Positions 1 through 9,098 of a stretch of DNA of 64,000 bases are shown here, one piece after another. The notes below the pieces were generated by a model that saw nothing but the letters and a program-made list of their open reading frames with translations, made no database searches and had not been told where the DNA came from. Within the stretch, counting starts at the first letter, position 1; the number at the start of each line of letters is the position of its first letter. The translations under genes were made by a program, and so were the position numbers. The stretch comes from an uncultured Corynebacterium sp. (lineage in GTDB: Bacteria > Actinomycetota > Actinomycetes > Mycobacteriales > Mycobacteriaceae): contig CALTYZ010000009.1 in NCBI GenBank assembly GCA_943913645.1, positions 29,521-93,520 on the forward strand, written 5' to 3'.

Positions 1-17
1 GCGACTATACCGGGTCG

Positions 18-1337
18 GTGCTGCAGTTGAAAACAGACGTTAGCGCGCGGCGGGCGCTGGCAGCCCTATCCGCCGGATACTTCTGCGTACTGCTTGATCA
101 GGGCCTCATGCCCGTCATTACCCCACAGCTGCCCTTCGACGTCGGCGACGCCGTCTGGCTGACCAGCGTTTATTTGCTGTGCACCGTGGTTCCCATGCCA
201 GTCGCAGGCCGCCTCGGCGACGCCTACGGCCATCGCCGGATTTTTCTCACCGGTCTAGCTCTTTTCATCGCTGCCTTGGTGCTAGCCGCCCTCTCCTGGT
301 CGCACGCAGCGTTGATCGCCGCACGCGCGGTGCAAGGCATTGGCTCGGCGCTGTTTCTGCCACAAGCATTTGGCGTCGTCAATCGGGTATTCGCCCCCGA
401 AACCCGTGGGCGGGCATTCGCGGCATGGGGGGTGGTTGGTTCCATCGCCTCATTGATCGGACCAGTTGTGGGCGGTTTGCTTGTCGACGGTGCCGGCTGG
501 CGGGCCGCATTCGGCGTTCAGGCCGCAGTGGCACTGGCCGCGTTCGCGCTCGCAGCCGTGTGGGTGCCGGTACTGCCAACGATGGAAGGCTCCATTGACA
601 CTGTTTCAGTGATGCTCACGCTGGCTGGCCTCGGCTCGCTTATCTACGGCATCCAGTATGGACAGTGGTGGGCGATCGCAGTGGGATGCATCGGCATCGC
701 GATCTTGGTCTGGCGCGGAATGACAGGCCGCGACCAAGGGTTTTTACCACTCCGGCTTCTGTCTCGCGGCAACTTTGCCGTCGGCATTTTCGGCGTCACT
801 GTGATGGGCTTCGCTGTCGCGTCAATGTTCATCCCAATGATGTACTGGCTGCAGACGGTCGCCGGGGTAACATCAACGCGCGCCGGGCTGTTGACCGCTC
901 CGATGTCCATTCTTGCGTTGGTGCTCACGCCGGTGGCGGGAATAGCCGCTGACAAACTCCATCCGAAACTGCTTTGTGTTGGGGGGTTCGTGGTGTTGAC
1001 TGCGGCACTAGCGATTGGGTATGGCGTGATGGTCACTGACGCTTCACCCCTGTGGTTTGCGGTTGTCACCGGCCTACTCGGTGTTGGCAGTGCTTTTATC
1101 TGGGCACCGAATGCAGCGACAACGATGCGTGCGGTTCCTGATGAGCACGCCGGTGCTGCATCTGGCATGTATAACACGGTGCGTCAGGTGGGCAGTGTTC
1201 TCGGTGTGGCACTTGTTGGCGCGGTGCTCAGTGCTGGTGAGCTTGCTGACTCTGCTGCGGCAGGCATGCTCGTGCCGTTGTTCGCTGTTGCGCTTGGTGC
1301 TGGTTCTTCGCTGTTGCTGCGGCGTGATCTTTCTTGA
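18..1337 (+). CDS. MFS transporter, DHA2 (EmrB/QacA-like) drug exporter
   Basis: Probable proton-coupled multidrug or metabolite exporter in the cytoplasmic membrane. The protein is almost wholly hydrophobic, with 12 or more predicted membrane segments, and has the major-facilitator motif A (GRLGDAYGHRR, residues 64-74) after the second segment. The VQGIGSALFLPQA and GPVVGGLLVD stretches are typical of the EmrB/QacA group. The GTG at 18 is the first start inside the window, but the frame stays open to the left edge and no clear ribosome binding site is visible, so the true start may lie upstream. It is followed by pfkA, which has its own promoter-like sequence. The substrate cannot be told from sequence. 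Confidence 0.85.
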   Translation: MLQLKTDVSARRALAALSAGYFCVLLDQGLMPVITPQLPFDVGDAVWLTSVYLLCTVVPMPVAGRLGDAYGHRRIFLTGLALFIAALVLAALSWSHAALIAARAVQGIGSALFLPQAFGVVNRVFAPETRGRAFAAWGVVGSIASLIGPVVGGLLVDGAGWRAAFGVQAAVALAAFALAAVWVPVLPTMEGSIDTVSVMLTLAGLGSLIYGIQYGQWWAIAVGCIGIAILVWRGMTGRDQGFLPLRLLSRGNFAVGIFGVTVMGFAVASMFIPMMYWLQTVAGVTSTRAGLLTAPMSILALVLTPVAGIAADKLHPKLLCVGGFVVLTAALAIGYGVMVTDASPLWFAVVTGLLGVGSAFIWAPNAATTMRAVPDEHAGAASGMYNTVRQVGSVLGVALVGAVLSAGELADSAAAGMLVPLFAVALGAGSSLLLRRDLS

Positions 1338-1399
1338 GTGTTTTCGCCCGTTGGCGACCGACTCAGCCAGTTCGCGAGGTTCGCGCTAGGGTTGAGCCT

Positions 1400-2431
1400 A
1401 TGCGACTTGCCACCTTGACCTCCGGCGGCGATTGCCCCGGGCTCAACGCCGTCATCCGCGGGATTGTCAGAACGGCGAACTCAGAGTACGGATCCACTGT
1501 GGTGGGCTACCTAGACGGTTGGGTTGGGTTGATGGAGGACCGCCGAATTGACCTCTACGACGATGCATACATCGACTCGATTCTCCTGCGCGGGGGTACG
1601 ATCCTCGGCACTGGGCGCCTGCACCCGGACAAGTTCAAAGCCGGTCTCGAGCAGATTAAGGAAAATCTGGCAGATGCAGGCATTGATGCGCTGATCGCGA
1701 TTGGCGGGGAAGGCACCCTGAAGGGCGCAAAGTGGCTTTCTGATAACGGGATTCCCGTTGTGGGGGTGCCGAAAACGATCGATAACGATGTTGCGGCTAC
1801 CGATTACACGTTTGGATTTGATACGGCGGTATCTGTCGCCACCGACGCGATCGACCGACTGCATACCACGGCCGAATCACATAATCGCATCCTGATCGTT
1901 GAGGTCATGGGTCGCCATGTGGGGTGGATTGCATTGCACGCCGGAATGGCGGGTGGTGCCCACTACACGGTGATACCTGAAGAGCCCTTCGATATCGCTG
2001 AGATCTGCAAAGCCATGGAGCGCCGCTTCCAGCTCGGTGAGAAGTATGGCATCATCGTGGTTGCCGAAGGGGCCGTGCCGAAAGAGGGCACCATGGACGC
2101 GGGACTGGGCGAAGAAGACGAGTTCGGCCACAAAACCTTTAACGGTATGGGGCAGATCATCGCCGATGAGATCAAGGCGCGGCTTGGCTACGATGTGCGC
2201 ACGACTGTGCTCGGCCATATCCAGCGTGGCGGTACCCCTACCGCATATGACCGGGTTCTGGCGACGCGCTACGGAGTGCATGCCGCCCGGGCTGCGCATA
2301 ACGGGCGTTTTGATACGTGCGTCGCGCTTCACGGCGAGAATATCGAGTTAGTACCCCTTGAATCCGCTGTGGCGAATCTGAAGCGGGTGCCGGAGGGCAG
2401 GTATACCACCGCTAAGAGCATGTTTGGGTAA
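1400..2431 (+). CDS. pfkA: 6-phosphofructokinase
   Basis: Phosphorylates fructose 6-phosphate to fructose 1,6-bisphosphate in glycolysis. The 343-residue protein has the nucleotide loop GGDCPG (residues 9-14), GGEGT (102-106) and PKTIDND (124-130, catalytic Asp128), then EVMGRHVGW. GGEGT with PKTIDND is the pattern of actinobacterial group III enzymes, which use ATP despite the Lys typical of pyrophosphate-dependent forms. The frame is open from 1334, but the homologous start is ATG 1400. A TAGGGT hexamer at 1387-1392 ends 7 nt before it, so the mRNA is probably leaderless. The mug gene follows after 9 bases and may be co-transcribed. Confidence 0.95.
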   Translation: MRLATLTSGGDCPGLNAVIRGIVRTANSEYGSTVVGYLDGWVGLMEDRRIDLYDDAYIDSILLRGGTILGTGRLHPDKFKAGLEQIKENLADAGIDALIAIGGEGTLKGAKWLSDNGIPVVGVPKTIDNDVAATDYTFGFDTAVSVATDAIDRLHTTAESHNRILIVEVMGRHVGWIALHAGMAGGAHYTVIPEEPFDIAEICKAMERRFQLGEKYGIIVVAEGAVPKEGTMDAGLGEEDEFGHKTFNGMGQIIADEIKARLGYDVRTTVLGHIQRGGTPTAYDRVLATRYGVHAARAAHNGRFDTCVALHGENIELVPLESAVANLKRVPEGRYTTAKSMFG

Positions 2432-2440
2432 CCCGGTACC

Positions 2441-2962
2441 GTGCACGACCGTAACTTGGCAGATGCCGATGTGTGGATTGTCGGCATCAATCCAGGGACT
2501 CGTTCTGAGGCTGTTGATGCGCCGTTTGCTCACCCGGGCAACCGATTCTGGCCAGCGTTACACAAAGCCGGAATCACCCCGTATCTGGTGCATGCTCAAG
2601 ATGGTTTGACCACCGCGGACGAGGAAATGCTCGCCGCGGTTGGTCTTGGGTTTACCAACCTCGTCGACCGTTTTACGCCGCGTGCAAGCGATCTCACCAC
2701 CGATGAGGTTCGCGCGGGCGGACAATCGTTGGTGCGCAAGGTCGAGTTCCACCGACCCGCCGGTCTGATGGTGGCCGGCATCGGGGCGTTTCGCACTGCG
2801 TTTGAGCAACCACGCGCAACCCAAGGCGCCCAAGCACCGATCGGCGATACACGCGTGTGGGTGGTCGGCAACCCCTCCGGGCTCAACGCACACGAAACGG
2901 TAGACAGCCTTGCTAGGACGTATCGCGCTGCCTATGACGCGTTGCGCGGGCAAGGGCAGTAG
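2441..2962 (+). CDS. mug: G/U mismatch-specific DNA glycosylase (Mug/TDG family)
   Basis: Probable base-excision repair enzyme removing uracil or ethenocytosine mispaired with G or A. The 173-residue protein carries the family signature GINPG near residue 16 (active-site loop with the Asn) and the second motif NPSGLN near residue 145, which intercalates into the DNA gap. The start is GTG 2441, 9 bases after the pfkA stop; no strong ribosome binding site is seen, so translational coupling to pfkA is likely. This is a different UDG family from the ung gene later in the window. Confidence 0.88.
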   Translation: MHDRNLADADVWIVGINPGTRSEAVDAPFAHPGNRFWPALHKAGITPYLVHAQDGLTTADEEMLAAVGLGFTNLVDRFTPRASDLTTDEVRAGGQSLVRKVEFHRPAGLMVAGIGAFRTAFEQPRATQGAQAPIGDTRVWVVGNPSGLNAHETVDSLARTYRAAYDALRGQGQ

Positions 2963-2990
2963 CCGGCTCACCAGCTGTAGCATGACGCTC

Positions 2991-3566
2991 ATGGATTTCT
3001 TCCTGGCGCCTACCATGCAAAACGATTGGGTCACCCTGGAGCCGCTGGTGCCTGACCACGCGGACGATCTGGCCGAGGCAGTCGGCGATTTGCACACTCT
3101 TTGGTACCAGGACCACATTCCGGCAGCCGACGATGTACAGGACTACATTGCTGGGCTTCGCAACGAGGAAAACCGCGTCGCTTGGGCGATTGTGGAGCCT
3201 GGCGGGCGCGCGGTGGGAGTTACCACCTACCTGCACCTCGATCCACGCAACCGCAACCTAGAGATAGGGTCGACCTGGATCGCTGGCACACACCAGGGAA
3301 CAGCGCTCAACCCGGCCGCGAAGCTGCTCCTTCTCACGCGGGCGTTTGAGGAGCTTGGCTGTCTGCGGGTGGAGATTCGCACGCATTTTATGAACCGTCA
3401 GTCGCGGGCCGCCGTCGAAAAGCTAGGAGCGAAACTCGACGGTGTGCTCCGCCGCCACAAAATTCTGGCGAACGGTCTCGTGCGCGACACGTGCGTGTAT
3501 TCCATCTTGCATGACGAGTGGCCAGAGGTGAGGGTTGGCCTCGAGGCGCGCCTTCAGCGAGCGTGA
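2991..3566 (+). CDS. GNAT family N-acetyltransferase (RimJ/RimL-like)
   Basis: Acetyl-CoA-dependent acetyltransferase of the RimJ/RimL branch of the GNAT fold, substrate unknown. The 191-residue protein has the typical WVTLEPLVPDHADDL opening, a GVTTYLHLDPRNRNLEIGSTWI core strand and the late FMNRQSRAAVEKLGAKLDG motif of this group. I chose ATG 2991 because TAGCAT at 2978-2983 ends 7 nt upstream, which fits a leaderless transcript. ATG 2982 is in frame three codons earlier. Starts further upstream would lie inside mug. Confidence 0.85.
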   Translation: MDFFLAPTMQNDWVTLEPLVPDHADDLAEAVGDLHTLWYQDHIPAADDVQDYIAGLRNEENRVAWAIVEPGGRAVGVTTYLHLDPRNRNLEIGSTWIAGTHQGTALNPAAKLLLLTRAFEELGCLRVEIRTHFMNRQSRAAVEKLGAKLDGVLRRHKILANGLVRDTCVYSILHDEWPEVRVGLEARLQRA

Positions 3567-3628
3567 TCCTCACGTCTATCTGAACCTGGCCCATTGGACC
3601 GCGCCAGCGGGCAACTACACTGAGCGAC

Positions 3629-5131
3629 ATGACTGCGCACGAGCTTATGGATTACGACGAGCTGCTCAACCACTATGACCCAGTTATGGGTCTCGAGGTC
3701 CACGTCGAGTTGGCGACGGAGACGAAGATGTTCTCCACCTCTTCGGCACACTTCGGGGCGGAGCCGAACACGAACGTCGATCCAGTCTCGCTTGGTCTTC
3801 CAGGTGCGTTGCCGGTGGTCAACGCGACTGCTGTGGAGTGGGCAATCAAAATTGGGCTCGCACTGAACTGCTCCATTGCGGAGTCGTCGCGGTTCGCCCG
3901 GAAGAACTATTTCTATCCTGACCAGCCGAAGAATTATCAGATCTCCCAGTATGATGAACCGATCGCGTATGACGGCTACCTTGACGTGGTGCTTGAAGAT
4001 GGCACTCCGTGGCGGGTCGAGATTGAGCGTGCCCATATGGAAGAAGACACCGGCAAGCTCACCCACTTGGGTTCCGCATCGGGGCGTATCTCGGGTGCGA
4101 CTGCGTCGCTGGTTGATTGCAACCGCGCGGGCGTCCCGCTGATCGAGATTGTGACGAAGCCGATTATCGGCGCAGGGGAGCGGGCCCCAGAGGTGGCAAA
4201 GGCGTACGTGGGTGCACTGCGAGAGTTGGTGAAGGCCCTTGGGGTCTCCGATGCGAGGATGGATCAGGGCTCGATGCGTTGTGATGCGAATGTGTCGCTA
4301 CGTCCGGTCGGCCAGGAGGAGTTCGGTACTCGCACTGAAACCAAGAACATCAACTCGCTGAAGTCCGTTGAGCAGGCGGTCCGCTTTGAGATGCAGCGTC
4401 AAGCCGCAGCACTAGACAACGGAGAGCAGATCGTGCAGGAAACGCGCCACTACCAGGAAAAGGACGGGACAACGTCGAAGGGCCGACCGAAAGAGGAAGC
4501 ATCTGACTACCGCTATTTCAACGATCCAGATCTGCCGCCGGTGATTGCGCGTCCGGAGTGGGTCGAACAGATCCGCGCGACGCTGCCGGAACTGCCGTGG
4601 GTGCGCCGGGCCCGAATCCAGCAGGAGTGGCAGTTGCCGGAGAAGGAATTTCGTGACTTGGTCAACGCTGGCGCACTTGATCTGATTGTGGAGACTGTTG
4701 AAGCAGGTACCACGGCCGATGAAGCACGGGCGTGGTGGGTTTCCTATATCAACGGCAAAGCCAACGAGCTTGGAAAAGACCTCGACGCCGTTGGTGTGCG
4801 GCCGGAAGACGTGGTGCGCGTAGTACAGCTTGTCAAGGAGAGAAAGTTGACTACGAAGTTGGGTCGGCAGGCGATTGATGGTGTCATTGCCGGTGAAGGA
4901 ACAGTCGATGAGGTGGTTGCTGCACGAGGGCTCGAGGTTGTGCGCGATGATGGGGCGATCGAGCGAGCTGTCGATGAAGCGCTCGTGGCGAATCCTGACA
5001 TTGTGGAAAAGTACAAGTCGGGCAACACTAAAGTCGCTGGTGCGATCGTGGGCGCGGTGATGAAGGCAACGCAGGGCAAGGCGGATCCTGGTCAGGTAAA
5101 TAAGCTTATTGCCGCGAAGCTTGCTGACTAG
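3629..5131 (+). CDS. gatB: Asp-tRNA(Asn)/Glu-tRNA(Gln) amidotransferase subunit B
   Basis: Subunit of GatCAB, which converts mischarged Glu-tRNA(Gln) (and Asp-tRNA(Asn) where formed) to the amide form using ammonia released by GatA. The 500 residues show the GatB signature GLEVHVEL (21-28), the conserved FYPDQPKNYQISQYD and ERAHMEEDTGKL segments, an MRCDANVSLRP stretch, and a C-terminal YqeY-like helical tail ending in NKLIAAKLAD that binds the tRNA elbow. A TACACT hexamer at 3616-3621 lies 7 nt before ATG 3629, suggesting a leaderless start. gatA and gatC are not adjacent. The window also holds gltX, tRNA-Gln and two tRNA-Glu genes. Confidence 0.97.
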   Translation: MTAHELMDYDELLNHYDPVMGLEVHVELATETKMFSTSSAHFGAEPNTNVDPVSLGLPGALPVVNATAVEWAIKIGLALNCSIAESSRFARKNYFYPDQPKNYQISQYDEPIAYDGYLDVVLEDGTPWRVEIERAHMEEDTGKLTHLGSASGRISGATASLVDCNRAGVPLIEIVTKPIIGAGERAPEVAKAYVGALRELVKALGVSDARMDQGSMRCDANVSLRPVGQEEFGTRTETKNINSLKSVEQAVRFEMQRQAAALDNGEQIVQETRHYQEKDGTTSKGRPKEEASDYRYFNDPDLPPVIARPEWVEQIRATLPELPWVRRARIQQEWQLPEKEFRDLVNAGALDLIVETVEAGTTADEARAWWVSYINGKANELGKDLDAVGVRPEDVVRVVQLVKERKLTTKLGRQAIDGVIAGEGTVDEVVAARGLEVVRDDGAIERAVDEALVANPDIVEKYKSGNTKVAGAIVGAVMKATQGKADPGQVNKLIAAKLAD

Positions 5132-5156
5132 GTTGATCCGATTAGGCTAGCCACCC

Positions 5157-5630
5157 ATGATCATTATTCGTCCGGCGGAACGCAGTGATGTGTCTGAGAT
5201 CTTCGCCATGATCAACGAGCTTGCTGACTATGAGCGCCAACCCCAGGATGTGTCCTCGACGGCCGCTGACGTGCGCGACCACTTGTTTGCCGAGAATCCG
5301 AAGGTGTTCGCTCATATAGCTGAACTCGACGGTGAAATCGCGGGCATGGCTCTGTGGTTTCTTACCTATTCAACTTGGCGCGGGCGGCATGGCATTTGGC
5401 TTGAAGATTTGTATGTCAGGGAGGCGGCCCGGGGGAATGGAATCGGGACTGCTTTGCTCAAATCGTTAGCCACCAATGCTGTGAAAAATGGCTATGGCCG
5501 CATCGAGTGGTCGGTGTTGAAATGGAACACCCCGTCGATCGGTTTCTACTCATCACTTGGTGCCAGCGACATGGGGGATTGGTCGACAATGCGTCTTGAC
5601 GGAGAGGCATTACACGTTTTGGGGTCATAG
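5157..5630 (+). CDS. GNAT acetyltransferase, SSAT/thialysine acetyltransferase-like
   Basis: Small GNAT enzyme resembling diamine or thialysine N-acetyltransferases. In 157 residues it has the acetyl-CoA loop ARGNGIGTALL, the WLEDLYVRE strand before it, and the C-terminal W-x-VLKWN-x-x-x-IGFYSSLGA motif typical of spermidine/spermine acetyltransferase relatives. The natural substrate is uncertain. ATG 5157 lies 8 nt after TAGGCT (5143-5148), consistent with leaderless transcription separate from gatB, which ends at 5131. Confidence 0.85.
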   Translation: MIIIRPAERSDVSEIFAMINELADYERQPQDVSSTAADVRDHLFAENPKVFAHIAELDGEIAGMALWFLTYSTWRGRHGIWLEDLYVREAARGNGIGTALLKSLATNAVKNGYGRIEWSVLKWNTPSIGFYSSLGASDMGDWSTMRLDGEALHVLGS

Positions 5631-5748
5631 AATCTGTCCGGTTCCCGCCATATTACATAAACCTCATTCTCACGGTAAAATCAACGAATTCTCAGGAACT
5701 TGCATAAAGTTGAAGACAGGTGACTGCGATTCGCCTAGATTGCTAATC

Positions 5749-6678
5749 ATGGCTAAACACAAGATGCACGATGTGGATCCGGACGATTTTGATCGCTACG
5801 GACCTCCGGCGCACCATCGGCACTCAAGTTCCTACGCGCCGACAGAGTCGTTCGCCACGTCGACACCGGCGCAGTACGGCAATGACTACTACGACGATTA
5901 TGCAGGCGAATACTACGCGGATTACCAAAGCGACTACCACGCTGACTATGGCGGCGGCTACCGGGCTGAACACCAAGGCGAGTACTACGCGTCCCCGGCA
6001 TCTGAGGTGCCGACCGGTGCGTTCTCATCGACAGCTGCCGCACCAGCGAGCACAATGGCTATTGATCGCGACTACGGCGTGCTTGCTACGGATGACCCGT
6101 TCTATGACGTCGATGACGACTTGGCGGACCCCGAGTTTGATGAGCCTGCACCGAACCGCGGCACAATGGATTTCGGCCTTTTGCTACTGCGTCTCTGCTT
6201 CGGCGGGTACCTCATTGTCGCGTCCTTGACCACCTTCTTCCGCCTGGGCGGCTCAGGGGGAATGAACGGGCTGGAGGTCGCTTTTAGCGCCTACCCTCAT
6301 GCCGGTGCACTGTCTATCGTGGTACCCACGCTGCAGCTCACCGCTGGCGTCTTTTTATTACTGGGCCTTATTACGCCAGTCGCCGCCGCAGTAGGGATTG
6401 TCGTCACGTCGTTTATGGGACTGCATGCAATTGCCGCCTCTGGCCAGGGGCTGCATTTCTTTGCGTGGGATCAAACAGTGTGGCTGTCGCTGCTCTTGTT
6501 CGGTATCTCCCTGGCTTTGCAGTTCACCGGACCTGGTCTCTACGGTATCGACGCAGGGCGTACGTGGGCACGTCGCCCGATGGAGTCCTCGTGGATCTGG
6601 GCGGCAGCCGGCCTCGCTATCGGCGCAGTCTTGTGGTGGTTCGGCGCATCAACGAACCCGTTTACCGCCACCGGATAG
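5749..6678 (+). CDS. DoxX family membrane protein with a Tyr/Asp-rich N-terminal region
   Basis: Membrane protein of unknown precise role. The C-terminal ~170 residues form a DoxX domain with four membrane segments, starting at FGLLLLRLCFGGYLIVASL. The first ~140 residues are hydrophilic, rich in Tyr, Asp, Gly and His, with repeated YY-D/E-DY/EYY patterns around residues 45-85, and probably disordered. I chose ATG 5749 because TAGATT (5736-5741) lies 7 nt upstream and the residues encoded before it look non-coding. It converges on ilvD with about 30 bases between the stops. The function of the tyrosine-rich tail is unknown. Confidence 0.8.
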   Translation: MAKHKMHDVDPDDFDRYGPPAHHRHSSSYAPTESFATSTPAQYGNDYYDDYAGEYYADYQSDYHADYGGGYRAEHQGEYYASPASEVPTGAFSSTAAAPASTMAIDRDYGVLATDDPFYDVDDDLADPEFDEPAPNRGTMDFGLLLLRLCFGGYLIVASLTTFFRLGGSGGMNGLEVAFSAYPHAGALSIVVPTLQLTAGVFLLLGLITPVAAAVGIVVTSFMGLHAIAASGQGLHFFAWDQTVWLSLLLFGISLALQFTGPGLYGIDAGRTWARRPMESSWIWAAAGLAIGAVLWWFGASTNPFTATG

Positions 6679-6707
6679 TCACCGGGGCGGAGCTGGAACA
6701 GCCTGTG

Positions 6708-8546
6708 TTAGTCAACCTGGCGAACAGCGCCTTTATCGGCGCTGGTCGCCATTTTTGCGTATGCGCGCAACGCCTTTGAGACTTCCCGAACGCGGTTCGG
6801 ACTCCAGGGCTTCTCACGGGCCTCCATCTCAGCGCGTCGCCGCGCCAACACTTCTGGATCGACTTCCAAACTGAGACTCCGATTCGCTACCGAGATGGCG
6901 ATGGTGTCACCGTCTTCGACAAGCCCAATTAATCCGCCGTGCGCGGCTTCAGGCGAGATATGGCCGATCGAGAGGCCAGATGTGCCGCCTGAAAACCGGC
7001 CGTCTGTAATCAGCGCGCATTTCTTTCCTAAGCCCGCCCCCTTCAGAAACGACGTGGGGTGCAGCATCTCTTGCATCCCCGGCCCGCCTGCAGGCCCTTC
7101 GTAGCGGATCACAATGACCTCTCCTTCGAGTACCTCGGGTGCAAGGATCATCGATACCGCCTGCTCTTGCGAATCGACGACGCGCGCAGGCCCGGAAAAT
7201 TCCCATAGGCCTTCCTCAACACCCGCAGTTTTCAAAATTGCGCCGTCTGGCGCGAGATTGCCGCGAAGCACCACCAGACCCCCGTCGGAGGTGATCGGGT
7301 GGTCGACGTCGTGAATCACGCCGTTTGCTGCGTCGGTATCAAGGCTGTCCCACTTCGCGGATTGGGAAAACGCCTCTGTAGTGCGAAGGCCGCCAGGTGC
7401 GGCGTGGTAGAGCTCGACCGCCTCCGGCAATGGATGCTCACCGCGAATATCCCAATCCCCAAGCCACTCTTCGAGCGAGTTGTAGGCCACTGTGTGCACG
7501 TCGGTATGCAACAAGCCCCCGCGGTGCAGTTCACCGAGGATAGCGGGGATGCCGCCGGCCCGGTGCACGTCTTCAACATGCGCATCACCGTTCGGCGCGA
7601 CTTTGGACAGGCACGGGATGGTGTGTGAGAGCTCATCGATATCGCCAAGGTCGAATGCAACCTCTCCTTCCTGGGCGGCAGCCAGAATATGCAGGATGGT
7701 GTTGGTGGAGCCGCCCATGGCCATATCCAGTGCCATAGCGTTGCGGAACGCGTGAACAGTGGCGATACTTCGCGGCAGCACGGAGGCATCCTCCTGGCCG
7801 TAGTAGCGCTCACACAACTGCACAATGCGCGCTCCTGCTTCTGCAAACAGTCTGCGCCGCGCGGTGTGCGTTGCCAAGGTGGTGCCATTTCCCGGCAACG
7901 AGAGACCAAGCGCTTCTGTCAGACAGTTCATCGAGTTCGCAGTGAACATTCCTGAACATGAGCCGCATGTTGGGCAGGCGCTGTTGGCAATGTTGTCAAG
8001 CTCAGTATCGGAGACTGCGTCATTGGCGGAAAGGGCGATAGCATCAATGAGATCCGACTTCGGTTTTGTGACGCCACCAGCGGAGATGGCCTTACCTGCC
8101 TCCATTGGACCACCTGAGACGAACACAGCGGGGATATTCAACCGCATTGCTGCGTTGAGCATCCCCGGGGTGATCTTGTCGCAGTTTGAAATACAGACCA
8201 TCGCATCGGCGGTGTGAGCGTTGACCATGTATTCCACTGAGTCAGCGATGATCTCTCGGCTGGGCAAGGAATACAGCATCCCGGAGTGGCCCATCGCAAT
8301 CCCATCATCAACCGCGATGGTGTTGAACTCCTTCGGCACACCACCTGCTGCACGCACGGCGTCTGCCACGATGTCACCAACGTTTTTGAGATGGACGTGG
8401 CCGGGTACAAACTGGGTGTACGAATTGACGATTGCCACAATTGGTTTGCCAAACTCGTGCTCGTTGGTGCCGGTCGCACGCCACAATGCGCGTGCTCCAG
8501 CAGCCTGGCGGCCAACAGTAGTCACGCGCGAACGAAGTGGAATCAC
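6708..8546 (-). CDS. ilvD: Dihydroxy-acid dehydratase
   Basis: Iron-sulfur enzyme dehydrating 2,3-dihydroxy-isovalerate and -methylvalerate to the 2-keto acids, the third common step of valine and isoleucine synthesis. The 612 residues match the long E. coli type, with NSYTQFVPGHVHL near residue 41, NCDKITPGM with Cys122, and CPTCGSCSGM with Cys191, 194 and 197. The start is GTG 8546 and overlaps the stop of the upstream PH-domain gene (GTGA), so translation is probably coupled. It stands near the divergent ilvBNC operon but is transcribed the other way. Confidence 0.97.
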   Translation of the reverse strand: MIPLRSRVTTVGRQAAGARALWRATGTNEHEFGKPIVAIVNSYTQFVPGHVHLKNVGDIVADAVRAAGGVPKEFNTIAVDDGIAMGHSGMLYSLPSREIIADSVEYMVNAHTADAMVCISNCDKITPGMLNAAMRLNIPAVFVSGGPMEAGKAISAGGVTKPKSDLIDAIALSANDAVSDTELDNIANSACPTCGSCSGMFTANSMNCLTEALGLSLPGNGTTLATHTARRRLFAEAGARIVQLCERYYGQEDASVLPRSIATVHAFRNAMALDMAMGGSTNTILHILAAAQEGEVAFDLGDIDELSHTIPCLSKVAPNGDAHVEDVHRAGGIPAILGELHRGGLLHTDVHTVAYNSLEEWLGDWDIRGEHPLPEAVELYHAAPGGLRTTEAFSQSAKWDSLDTDAANGVIHDVDHPITSDGGLVVLRGNLAPDGAILKTAGVEEGLWEFSGPARVVDSQEQAVSMILAPEVLEGEVIVIRYEGPAGGPGMQEMLHPTSFLKGAGLGKKCALITDGRFSGGTSGLSIGHISPEAAHGGLIGLVEDGDTIAISVANRSLSLEVDPEVLARRRAEMEAREKPWSPNRVREVSKALRAYAKMATSADKGAVRQVD

Positions 8547-9088
8547 TGCTCTTCTCCTTGAGGTTGTGGTGCATTGGACTGTGCTTGCGGGCGCGGTCCG
8601 GGGAGGTCGGGGTGCTCTTTGACGTAGGTTGCATACTCTTCGCTCGTCAGTAGCACGCTGTGACCGTCTTTATTAATGATCTCGTACTTGCCATCGGTGG
8701 CCTCTTTCGACCTGGTGATGACGTCGGTGATTCGACCGTTGGAAGCGCGCTCAAGCTCCGGCAGCAAGTTGAACGTCACCCCGGGCATGGCGTATTCAGT
8801 CCCATCAACGGTCGTGGCAAAGGCTCGAGAGCCTTTGAAATTGACCCCAGTGAGCTCTGGCCACCCAACGCTGATGTTGCGGCGGAAGAGGTAGGTGGCC
8901 TCAATCCCGTCCGAGCTGACCGTTGTGGAGGACTTGAACACCCACGCCAGCGCCAGAACTGGAAGAATCAGTAACCAGCCGAGGTAGAGCGGTGACCAGG
9001 CGATACCGATCAGGGCGATGCCCGTCATCATCACGATGGCGATCACGTGTTCTCGTGTGGGGCGAAAGACCGTAGCCGCGTCATTCAT
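8543..9088 (-). CDS. PH-domain membrane protein (Cfp6-like)
   Basis: A 181-residue protein with two N-terminal membrane segments (residues ~15-50) followed by a bacterial PH domain (KSSTTVSSDGIEATYLFRR, then SVGWPELTGVNFKG) and a hydrophilic Pro/Gln-rich tail. This matches the actinobacterial family that includes the mycobacterial low-molecular-weight antigen 6. Function is unknown. The start at 9088 is preceded by TAGCAT at 9096-9101 (minus strand) with a 7-nt gap; the TAG of that hexamer is also the stop codon of mscCG. Its stop overlaps the ilvD start, a layout kept in several corynebacteria as far as I recall. Confidence 0.82.
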   Translation of the reverse strand: MNDAATVFRPTREHVIAIVMMTGIALIGIAWSPLYLGWLLILPVLALAWVFKSSTTVSSDGIEATYLFRRNISVGWPELTGVNFKGSRAFATTVDGTEYAMPGVTFNLLPELERASNGRITDVITRSKEATDGKYEIINKDGHSVLLTSEEYATYVKEHPDLPGPRPQAQSNAPQPQGEEQ

Positions 9089-9098
9089 GCGTGCAATG

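Noticed and set aside
644..1177. 177-codon ORF opposite the MFS gene
   Set aside because: Antisense shadow of a high-GC coding region, no protein features.
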